A stretch of 27,648 bases of DNA from assembly GCA_964570205.1 (NCBI GenBank), contig CAZMXI010000052.1:1-27648 (forward strand), given 5' to 3'. Below are positions 1-7,717 of this stretch, piece after piece (within the stretch, counting starts at the first letter, position 1; each line of letters opens with the position of its first letter). The translations under genes were made by a program, and so were the position numbers. Origin of the DNA: CAZMXI01 sp964570205 (GTDB lineage Bacteria > Planctomycetota > Phycisphaerae > Tepidisphaerales > Tepidisphaeraceae). The notes below the pieces were generated by a model. It ran no database searches, was not told where the DNA came from, and saw only the letters and a list, made by a program, of their open reading frames with translations.

Positions 1-661
1 CGCAGGTCAAGGATGCTACCCCGCGCCTCTTCGCCACCGGCATCATCGCCGTGGCCCCGCTGTCGAGCAGCGTGAAGACCCGCCTGACCTTGCCCAGGCC
101 GCCCTCGCGGACAAACTGGCAGACTGCGCGAACGGTGGGAATCGAGCGGTATTGCGTGCCGGTCTGGAAGACTCGGCCGTAGCGCTGCATGACGCGCACG
201 AGTTGTCGGCCCTCGTCGATGGTGACCGAGACGGGCTTCTCGCAGTAGACATCCTTGCCGGCCTTGGCGGCGTCGATGGATTGGAACGCGTGCCAGTGGT
301 CGGGAGTGACGATGACGACGGCGTCGATGTCCGTGCGGGCGAGCAAATCGCGATAGTCGTTGTAGGCAGCGCAGCCAGAGTAAGCGCCGCTGGCGCGATC
401 GGCGGCGTAGGTGGTCTCGATGATGCCCTTGGCTCGCTCTCGGCGCGACGCATCAACATCACACACGGCCAGCACGCGCACGCCAGGGTCATTGGCCATG
501 CGGTGCAGATGCCCGCCACCCATCAGGCCGTTGCCGATCAGGCCGACGGTGATTTTTGAACTGGGGCCCGACTGGCCGAGCGCTGTCCCGGGGATGATCC
601 ACGGCGCGGCGATGGCCGCGGCCGAGCCCTTGAGGAATTGCCGCCTATTCATGATCGTCAT
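1..661 (-). CDS. Gfo/Idh/MocA family oxidoreductase, Tat-exported, C-terminus cut by window edge
   Basis: The frame reads leftward from 661 and stays open for 220 codons to the window edge, so only the N-terminal half is present. It opens with a twin-arginine-type signal (MNRRQFLKG, then an Ala-rich hydrophobic stretch to about residue 30). A Rossmann NAD(P)-binding fold follows, with a GxGxxG-like turn (GNGLMG, about residues 43-48), the TPDHWH stretch near 120-124 and the EKP signature at 141-143, whose lysine is the catalytic or substrate-binding residue of the family. The family carries out NAD(P)-dependent oxidation or reduction of sugars and polyols; the substrate cannot be told here. 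An alternative start at 652 removes three residues; 661 was preferred because AAGG lies just upstream. It is divergent from the cytochrome-glycosidase fusion gene. The last 20 visible residues fit the family poorly. Confidence 0.88.
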   Translation of the reverse strand, partial: MTIMNRRQFLKGSAAAIAAPWIIPGTALGQSGPSSKITVGLIGNGLMGGGHLHRMANDPGVRVLAVCDVDASRRERAKGIIETTYAADRASGAYSGCAAYNDYRDLLARTDIDAVVIVTPDHWHAFQSIDAAKAGKDVYCEKPVSVTIDEGRQLVRVMQRYGRVFQTGTQYRSIPTVRAVCQFVREGGLGKVRRVFTLLDSGATAMMPVAKRRGVASLTC

Positions 662-747
662 GGTACCTTGGCGGGCAAATCCACGCGAGGCGAGGAGTTC
701 GATGGAAGCGAATGTGCGGATATGATGGACCGCGAGGAGGCCACGTC

Positions 748-3700
748 ATGAGGCACTTGCCCGCATCCGCCGCCGTTCTGATCGCGCTGGCAGGGATGTT
801 GTCACCGGTTTGCCGCTCGGCCGAGGCGCTGCGGCCGGTGCCGAAGTCGGCCACACCGGCCGACATTGCCGTCGATTCAGCCCAGTATCGCCGACAGGTC
901 GAGGAAGACTGGCTGAAACGGCTGGAGGTGCCGGTGACGACGCAGTCAGATGCGGCCGGGGCATGCGACGGCGTGAAGGATGGCAAATATGGGTTCCACA
1001 CCGGGCAGGAAGCCAACCCCTGGTGGCAGGTGGACCTGGGCGGGCAGCGCGACATCCACCGGGTGGTCATCTACAACCGTCTGGACTACGCACCCGGCCT
1101 GCACAACGCCGACAACCTGGTGATCCTGACATCGGATGATGGCAAGGCGTGGACGAAACGATACGCCAATAGCCGCCACTTCGGCGGCGTGGGGCAGGCC
1201 GGGCCGCTGGTGGTGAGATTCGAGCGGCTTGCAGCACGCTTCGTGCGCATCATGGTTGCGGGCGATAAGCCGATCTATTTCCACCTGGATGAAGTGGAGG
1301 TTTACGGGGCCGAGGCCGGGAAGAACCTGGCTCTGCGCCGGCCGGCCGACCAGAGCAGCCTGAGCCCGTGGTCAACCGCGAAGATTCGGCAGGTCCGCTA
1401 TCCAACCGGCCAGGTGATTGACTCCGCGCGGCGGCTGGCGTCGGAGTTGCGCGATGCGGGAGTGGATGTCGGCGAGCACCTGCGGCGGATTGACGATGCG
1501 GCGAAGCGATTGGCATCGCTTGGCACTGATGCTCCGGATGCTGAGCAGCGGAAGGTGTATCTGGAGGCCCGATGGGCGGTGCGGCGGCTGGTGTTCGCCA
1601 ATCCCCTGCTGGGATTCGACCGGCTGCTGTTCATCAAGCGGTTCACGCAGGAGACCTACCCGGACATCTGCCTGAACCACATGCCGTGGGTGTCTCGGCC
1701 GGGCGGCGACCTGTGCATCCTGTGGGCCGGCGGGAGGCCGCTGTTCGCGGCCCTGGCCGAGGGCGCTGGGGCGTCGATCCAGATGCGCCAGCTTCTCAAT
1801 GGCGCCCTTGGACCGGGACATGTGCATGGCACGGACCTGTGGTATGACGGCGACCGCGTCGTCTTCGGCTATGCGAGGGCGGGCAGCGACCAGCCGCCGG
1901 CCGGATGGCTGGACCGGACACAGAGCTATCGCCTTCGGCGTGAGGTGGAGCCGATCCACATCTTCGAGGTTGGCGTTGATGGCAAGGGCCTGAGGCAGAT
2001 CACCACAGGGGAGTGGAGCGACCTGGACCCAACCTATCTGCCGAGCGGCGAGATCGCGTTTGTGTCAGAGCGATGCGGGACCTCGCTTCAATGCAACGAG
2101 TTCGACAAGGATGAGACAAGCTGCAACCTGTACGTCATGCAGCGCGACGGATCGAACATCCGCCGGCTGAGCGTGAACAAGGATGGCGACTACCTTCCAC
2201 ACACCCTGGCTGACGGGACGATCGGGTATACGCGATGGGAGTATCACGAGCGGAGCTGGGCGTTCATCCAGTCGATCTGGACAGTCCGGCCGGATGGCAC
2301 CGGGGCCGACGCCATCTTCAAGCAGCACTTCGTCGATCCGTGGGCGCTGGAAGATGCCCGGTCGATCCCGGGGAGCAACAAGCTGGTGGCCGTCGCTGCC
2401 GGGCACCACACGCTGGCGGTGGGACCGGTGGTGGTGATCAACCATTCGATCGGCATCAACGAGCCGGCCGGCATCAACATCGTCACGCCGGGCGTTCGGC
2501 CGCCGGAGGGCGGCATGTCGGGCATCGCCGTGCCGGGCGGCGGCGTGACGGATGCATCCGGGTTCTATTCAACGCCGTGGCCACTCTCGGAGAGGCATTT
2601 TCTGGTGGCGTACACGTACGGCCCAGAGCGCGACCCGGCCGGTTATGCGCTGTATTTGATCGATGTTCATGGGAACAAGGAGCTGGTCTATCGCGATGCG
2701 GGCATTTCCTGCTTCGCGCCGATGCCGTTGCGGCCGCGCCCCAGGCCCCCGGTGCTGCCCGACATGACCGACCCGGCGAAGGACCATGCCACGTGCCTGG
2801 TCAGCAACGCCGCGTTCGGGGTGGAAGGCATCGACGCCGGGCGTGCGAAATACCTGCGCATCGCCGAGCCGATCGGCTGGCCATACGACAACGCGCGTGG
2901 CGGCCAGCGCTATGGCGAAGACCACGGCTATGGCGGGCCGGGTGCGGAACGAAAGAACCTGCTGAGCTGGACGCCGGTGCGCGTGATCGGCACGGTTCCG
3001 GTGGAGGCCGACGGCAGCGCGCATTTCCGCGTGCCGGCCGACACGGCGGTCTATTTCCAGCTCCTGGATGAGAACCAGATGGAGTTGCGGCGGATGCGCA
3101 GCTTCGTGAGCTTTCAGCCGGGGGAGTTCCGGGCGTGCGTGGGATGCCATGAGACCCGGGCGATTTCCGGTCCCGGGGGCACAACGGCGGCAGGATTGCG
3201 GCCGGCGAGCATTCCCGAGCCCCCGCCCTGGGGGGACCGGCCGATCAGCTTCCTGCGCGACATCCAGCCGGTGCTGAGCCGCAACTGCGTGAAGTGCCAC
3301 GGCGGATTGAAGCCCGCGGGCGGGCTGGATTACTCGCCGGGCCTGACCAGCTACGACCCGAACATCGCCGGTTACGGGCACAACCGCGCCTATGAGACGA
3401 TCATGGCCAGGCAGTTGGTGGCGGTCTCGGCTGTCCGCCAGCAGGATGCCAGCATCACGCCGCCCCTGGCCTATGGCGCGCATCGCAGCAGGCTGATCGA
3501 GGCGCTGGACGGCAAGGCGCACGCCGAGCGGGTGCGGCTTACGCCGGAAGAACGCCTGCGTCTGATCACCTGGATCGACGCCAACGCCCCCTACCACGAC
3601 CATTTCGTCAACAAGCGGCCGGAGAGGCCTGCCTATGACATCGCCGGGGATGGGCAACTGCTCCAGAAGATCAAGGCGACGCATCAGAAGCGATGTGCAT

Positions 3701-6159
3701 CATGCCATCAGACGGATGATGTCTCGCGCCCGGACTGGATCGACCTGCATGCGCCCGGCAAGAGCCTGTTCTTGGCCGCTCCTTTGCCCGCCGGCGCTGA
3801 GGGCAAGTGCACCGGCGGTTACAAGGATGCATCCGATCCTGATTACACCGCCCTGCTGAGCGCGGTGGGGCAGGCGGTGCAGAGGCAATGGGCCAATCCC
3901 CGCCGCGATCTGCTGGCGCTGAGCGAAGAGCCCCGCGCCGCGGCCGCGGCATCGCTGATCGTGGGGCTGGAGGATCTGCCGCCGGTGCAATTCGCCGGGG
4001 CCGAGATTCGCCGGGCCTGCGCTGCGGGCGGGATGCGGCTTGCGGAGATGGATCTGGCGAAGGCGACGGCGGCGAAGGACCCGTTGCGCATCTTCATCGC
4101 CGGCACGGCAGCCGGCAGGGACCTGCTGATGGCGCGATTCGCGCTGAAGCCGCCAGCTCAACAGGGCGCGCAGGCGTACGCGATCCGCCGACTCGATCGC
4201 GAGGGCCAGACCAGCCTCTTCGTGCTCGGAGCGGATGCGGCCGGCGCGATGTATGGCGGTTTGGACCTGGCCGAGGCGATCCGGCTTGGCACGCTGGATA
4301 ACGTGGCCGATTCCGAACATGCCCCGCACATCGCCCAGCGGGGGATCAAGTTCAACATCCCCCTGGATGCGCGCACGCCCAGCTACTCCGACAACGCCGA
4401 CGCCGCCCAGCAGAACATTCCCGAGATGTGGAGCATGGACTTCTGGCGCGAGTTCATCGATGAAATGGCACGTCACCGCTACAACGTGCTGACGCTGTGG
4501 AACCTGCACCCGTTTCCATCGCTGGTGAAAGTGCCGGAGTTCCCCGAGGTGGCGCTGGATGATGTGAAGCGCACGACGCTCAAGCTGGATGACACGTTTT
4601 CGCACACGGGGGATGACATGGTCCGCCCGGCCATGCTGCGAAACCTGGTGACGGACAAGAAGATGACGATTGACCAGAAGATCCTGTTCTGGCGCGACGT
4701 CATGCAGCACGCCCGCAATCGCGGCGTGGATGTCTACTGGTTCACCTGGAACATGTTCGTGTTCGGCGCGGATGGCAAGCACGGAATCACCGCAGCGCAG
4801 GACAACGACACAACCATCGCCTATTTCCGCGCCAGCGTGCGCGAGATGGTGCTGACCTATCCGCTGCTGGCGGGCTTTGGCATCACAGCAGGCGAGCGGC
4901 TGAACGCCCGAAAGGATGACTACGACAAGGAGAAGTGGCTCTGGAAGGCTTATGGCGAGGGCGTGCGGGATGCCGTCAGGCTTCAGCCGGGGCGGCAGGT
5001 GCGGATGATCCACCGCTTCCACATGACCGGCCAGGCCGACATCGTGCGGGAATGGAAGGATTATCCGGGTCCGTTCGATCTGAGCTTCAAGTACGCCATC
5101 GCGCATATGTATTCCACGCCGAAGCCGCCATTCATCCAGGCCGCCCTGCCGCACCTGAAGCCCGAGCTGCGAAGCTGGCTGACCATCCGCAACGACGACA
5201 TCTACAGCTTCCGCTGGGGCGATCCGCAGTTCGCGCGGGAGTTCATCCGCGCCATTCCCGGACCCGACAAGATCGCCGGCTTCTATATGGGTCCCGACGG
5301 CTACATCTGGGGCCGCGAGTTTCTCAGCACCGAGCCCCAGTCGCCGCGCGAGCTGGTGATCAGCAAGCAGTGGTACAGCTTCATGCTGTGGGGGCGGCTG
5401 AGCTACGAGCCGGACCTGGGTGACGATCTGTTCAAGCAGACGATCGCGCAGCGGTTCCCAGAAGTCGATGCCGATCAGCTCATGGCCGCCTGGGCCGAGG
5501 CTTCGCGCATCGTCCCGCAGATCACGCGGTTTTTCTGGGGCGACATCGACCTGAAATGGCTGCCGGAGGCGTGCCTGAGCCATCCGCGCCACAGGGGGTG
5601 GTACACCGTGCGGCATTTCGTGGAAGGGCACACGATGCCGGGCAGCGGGATTCTCGACATCCTCGCCTGGCGAGAGCAGGTCTTCCGCAAGCAACCCTTC
5701 AGCGGCCAGACGCCGATCCAGGTGGCCGATGCCCTGGCCGGCCATGCGGCGGCAGCGATGCAAGCGGCGGCGCAGATGCGCCCGCGGCAGGGCGACAACA
5801 AGGAACTCCGGTTGACGCTGGGCGACATCGAGGCACTCGCGCACCTGGGCAACTACTACGCCGAGAAAATCCGTGCGGCGAGCCAGTTGGCGCTGTTCGA
5901 TGTGACGGGGGCGGCCGAGCAGCGGGCGAACGCCGTCGAGCACCTGAAGCTCGCCCTGGAACACTGGAAGCGCTACGCCACGGCTTATGCGCGGCAGTAC
6001 AATCAGCCCGTGCTGTACAACCGCGTGGGCGTGGTGGACATCCCAGCGCTGGCCGGGAAGGTCGCCGCCGACATCGACATCGCGCGTAACTGGAAGCCGA
6101 GCACATACAAGGATGCCTCCGGGCGCAAGCCGGGAGGCGATGTGCCCTTCCGGCCGTAG
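748..6159 (+). CDS. Discoidin - HzsA-like triheme cytochrome - GH67-like glycosidase fusion
   Basis: This exported protein has 1803 residues. The start at 748 was chosen because GAGGAGG lies 7-8 bases upstream and the N-terminus then forms a Sec signal peptide (about residues 1-25). Domains in order: an F5/8 type C (discoidin)-like carbohydrate-binding domain at about 70-190; a hydrazine synthase alpha-related region at about 290-700 that includes a TolB/WD40-like propeller; three c-type haem motifs, CVGCH at 797-801, CVKCH at 847-851 and CASCH at 983-987; a GH67-N-like segment at about 1075-1190; a TIM-barrel glycosidase-like domain at about 1190-1650; and a helical tail to 1803. Candidate barrel acids are E1383 (in ITAGER), D1483/D1484 and D1517. 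HzsA-related proteins normally end soon after the last haem site; here the frame continues for 800 residues. The job is unknown: binding or cleaving a uronic-acid glycan with linked electron transfer is an inference. It leads the operon that also holds the pectate lyase. Confidence 0.88.
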   Translation: MRHLPASAAVLIALAGMLSPVCRSAEALRPVPKSATPADIAVDSAQYRRQVEEDWLKRLEVPVTTQSDAAGACDGVKDGKYGFHTGQEANPWWQVDLGGQRDIHRVVIYNRLDYAPGLHNADNLVILTSDDGKAWTKRYANSRHFGGVGQAGPLVVRFERLAARFVRIMVAGDKPIYFHLDEVEVYGAEAGKNLALRRPADQSSLSPWSTAKIRQVRYPTGQVIDSARRLASELRDAGVDVGEHLRRIDDAAKRLASLGTDAPDAEQRKVYLEARWAVRRLVFANPLLGFDRLLFIKRFTQETYPDICLNHMPWVSRPGGDLCILWAGGRPLFAALAEGAGASIQMRQLLNGALGPGHVHGTDLWYDGDRVVFGYARAGSDQPPAGWLDRTQSYRLRREVEPIHIFEVGVDGKGLRQITTGEWSDLDPTYLPSGEIAFVSERCGTSLQCNEFDKDETSCNLYVMQRDGSNIRRLSVNKDGDYLPHTLADGTIGYTRWEYHERSWAFIQSIWTVRPDGTGADAIFKQHFVDPWALEDARSIPGSNKLVAVAAGHHTLAVGPVVVINHSIGINEPAGINIVTPGVRPPEGGMSGIAVPGGGVTDASGFYSTPWPLSERHFLVAYTYGPERDPAGYALYLIDVHGNKELVYRDAGISCFAPMPLRPRPRPPVLPDMTDPAKDHATCLVSNAAFGVEGIDAGRAKYLRIAEPIGWPYDNARGGQRYGEDHGYGGPGAERKNLLSWTPVRVIGTVPVEADGSAHFRVPADTAVYFQLLDENQMELRRMRSFVSFQPGEFRACVGCHETRAISGPGGTTAAGLRPASIPEPPPWGDRPISFLRDIQPVLSRNCVKCHGGLKPAGGLDYSPGLTSYDPNIAGYGHNRAYETIMARQLVAVSAVRQQDASITPPLAYGAHRSRLIEALDGKAHAERVRLTPEERLRLITWIDANAPYHDHFVNKRPERPAYDIAGDGQLLQKIKATHQKRCASCHQTDDVSRPDWIDLHAPGKSLFLAAPLPAGAEGKCTGGYKDASDPDYTALLSAVGQAVQRQWANPRRDLLALSEEPRAAAAASLIVGLEDLPPVQFAGAEIRRACAAGGMRLAEMDLAKATAAKDPLRIFIAGTAAGRDLLMARFALKPPAQQGAQAYAIRRLDREGQTSLFVLGADAAGAMYGGLDLAEAIRLGTLDNVADSEHAPHIAQRGIKFNIPLDARTPSYSDNADAAQQNIPEMWSMDFWREFIDEMARHRYNVLTLWNLHPFPSLVKVPEFPEVALDDVKRTTLKLDDTFSHTGDDMVRPAMLRNLVTDKKMTIDQKILFWRDVMQHARNRGVDVYWFTWNMFVFGADGKHGITAAQDNDTTIAYFRASVREMVLTYPLLAGFGITAGERLNARKDDYDKEKWLWKAYGEGVRDAVRLQPGRQVRMIHRFHMTGQADIVREWKDYPGPFDLSFKYAIAHMYSTPKPPFIQAALPHLKPELRSWLTIRNDDIYSFRWGDPQFAREFIRAIPGPDKIAGFYMGPDGYIWGREFLSTEPQSPRELVISKQWYSFMLWGRLSYEPDLGDDLFKQTIAQRFPEVDADQLMAAWAEASRIVPQITRFFWGDIDLKWLPEACLSHPRHRGWYTVRHFVEGHTMPGSGILDILAWREQVFRKQPFSGQTPIQVADALAGHAAAAMQAAAQMRPRQGDNKELRLTLGDIEALAHLGNYYAEKIRAASQLALFDVTGAAEQRANAVEHLKLALEHWKRYATAYARQYNQPVLYNRVGVVDIPALAGKVAADIDIARNWKPSTYKDASGRKPGGDVPFRP

Positions 6160-6187
6160 TCACAGGTCAAACCGTGTTAAGCATGTC

Positions 6188-7636
6188 ATGATGCGCAACA
6201 TCTACATCCTGTTGTCACTCGTTGCCACGTCGCCGCTCAGCGCTGCCGAGCCGTCATCGCGCGACCAGGCGGCCGAGGCGCTGTGCCGGTCCGTAGCGTT
6301 CTACGCAACACAGGTTGCCAGCCACGGCGGCTACGTCTACAAGTACAGCGCCGATATGGCCAGGCGCGAGGGTGAGGGCAAGACGGGACCTGACACGGTG
6401 TGGGTCCAGCCACCCGGCACGCCCGCAGTGGGAATGGCGTATCTGGATGCATGGGAACTCACCGGCGAAGCCTATCTGCTGGATGCCGCGAAGGCGGCGG
6501 GCGAATGCCTCGTCCGCGGGCAGCTTCGCTCCGGCGGGTGGACGGACCGGATCGAATTCGACCCGCCCGCACGCGCCAAGTTCGCCTACCGCGTCGACCC
6601 GCCGCGCCCGCGGGGCTTCAACGTCAGCACGTTCGACGATGACAAGACACAGTCTGCCGTGCGTATGCTCTGCCGGCTGGATCGAGCGCTGAAGTTAAAG
6701 GACCAGCGCATTCACGAGGCCGCCCTGTTCGCCCTGGATTCGATCCTCAAGGCGCAGTTCCCGAACGGCGCCTGGGCGCAGGGGTTTGATCAGCCGATCG
6801 ATCCAGCCAAGCACCCCGTCAAACCGGCGACTTATCCAGATGCCTGGCCGCGCCAATACCCCGGCGGCCGATACTGGTGGCACTACACGTTCAACGACAA
6901 CACGATCGCCGACACAATTGAAACACTGCTGCTGGCGGCCGAGGTCTATGCCGAGCCCCGTTATCGCGATGCCGCCCTTCGCGCGGGCGATTTCATCATC
7001 CTGGCGCAACTGCCGGAGCCGCAGCCAGCATGGGCGCAGCAGTACAGCTTCGACATGCACCCCGCCTGGGCTCGCAAGTTTGAGCCGCCTGCGGTCAGCG
7101 GCTCGGAATCGCAGCAGCTCATCCGCATCCTGATGAGGCTGTATGTCGAGACCAGTGACCCGAAGTTCCTGAAGCCCATTCCGCCCGCCATCGCGTGGTT
7201 GCGCCGCTCAGTCCTGCCAGATGGCCGACTTGCCCGGTTCTATGAGTTGAGAACCAACAGGCCCCTGCACTTCACGAAGACTTATGAGCTGACCTACAAC
7301 GATGGCGATGTGCCGACGCACTATGCCTTCAAGGTGTCCAACGGCGGCGACAGCCTGGCACGGGAGCACCAGCAACTGTCTGCGTTGACACCGCAGCAGT
7401 TGGCCGAATTACGCGGCAGCCGGACCGATCCGCCGCTGAGAGTTCCCTCCGCTGAGCAGGTAAGCAAAGTGATCGCCGGCCTCGATGACCGCGGCGCGTG
7501 GGTGGAGGCCGGCCGGCTTCGGTATCACGGCGAGGATGACGACACCCGCCAAATCATCGACAGCCAGACATTCATCCGCAACATCGGCCTGCTGAGTCGC
7601 GCCATGGCCGACCCGACCGCGGCCAAAGCCCGCTGA
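6188..7636 (+). CDS. Pectate lyase, PL10-like (pectic acid lyase family)
   Basis: This exported enzyme has 482 residues and a Sec signal peptide (hydrophobic residues 3-19, SAAEP cleavage region). The body is alpha/alpha-toroid-like and carries the family's recognisable pieces: NGAWAQ in the first half, YTFNDN in the middle, then PAWAQQYSFDMHPAWARKFE and the late LARFYELRTNRP segment. These resemble the pectic acid lyase family (Pfam PF09492, PL10), which cleaves polygalacturonate by beta-elimination with calcium and a catalytic arginine. I could not assign the catalytic arginine with certainty. Two adjacent ATGs (6188 and 6191) are both possible and no clear Shine-Dalgarno precedes them, so translation may depend on the gene 28 bases upstream. 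Its position in the operon suggests that the preceding fusion protein works on the same acidic glycan. Confidence 0.75.
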   Translation: MMRNIYILLSLVATSPLSAAEPSSRDQAAEALCRSVAFYATQVASHGGYVYKYSADMARREGEGKTGPDTVWVQPPGTPAVGMAYLDAWELTGEAYLLDAAKAAGECLVRGQLRSGGWTDRIEFDPPARAKFAYRVDPPRPRGFNVSTFDDDKTQSAVRMLCRLDRALKLKDQRIHEAALFALDSILKAQFPNGAWAQGFDQPIDPAKHPVKPATYPDAWPRQYPGGRYWWHYTFNDNTIADTIETLLLAAEVYAEPRYRDAALRAGDFIILAQLPEPQPAWAQQYSFDMHPAWARKFEPPAVSGSESQQLIRILMRLYVETSDPKFLKPIPPAIAWLRRSVLPDGRLARFYELRTNRPLHFTKTYELTYNDGDVPTHYAFKVSNGGDSLAREHQQLSALTPQQLAELRGSRTDPPLRVPSAEQVSKVIAGLDDRGAWVEAGRLRYHGEDDDTRQIIDSQTFIRNIGLLSRAMADPTAAKAR

Positions 7637-7717
7637 AATCGGGAACTGCGCCAACAGCGGCTCATCGCCCGTGTACCGTAGGGCAACGGGCTTCGACAGG
7701 CTGACTCCGGGAAGGCG

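Noticed and set aside
721..726. TATGAT resembling a -10 box just upstream of the fusion gene
   Set aside because: No acceptable -35 element lies 16-18 bases upstream, and transcription would begin next to the Shine-Dalgarno.
712..748. Upstream ATG at 712 as the start of the fusion gene
   Set aside because: It has no ribosome binding site and would put charged residues ahead of the signal peptide, while 748 has GAGGAGG at good spacing.
3700..5964. A 754-codon open frame on the minus strand inside the cytochrome-glycosidase fusion gene
   Set aside because: Its predicted protein is a composition-driven mix rich in Arg, His and Pro with no domain or signal, and the opposite strand encodes a clear multidomain protein. 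Long antisense frames are usual in GC-rich DNA.
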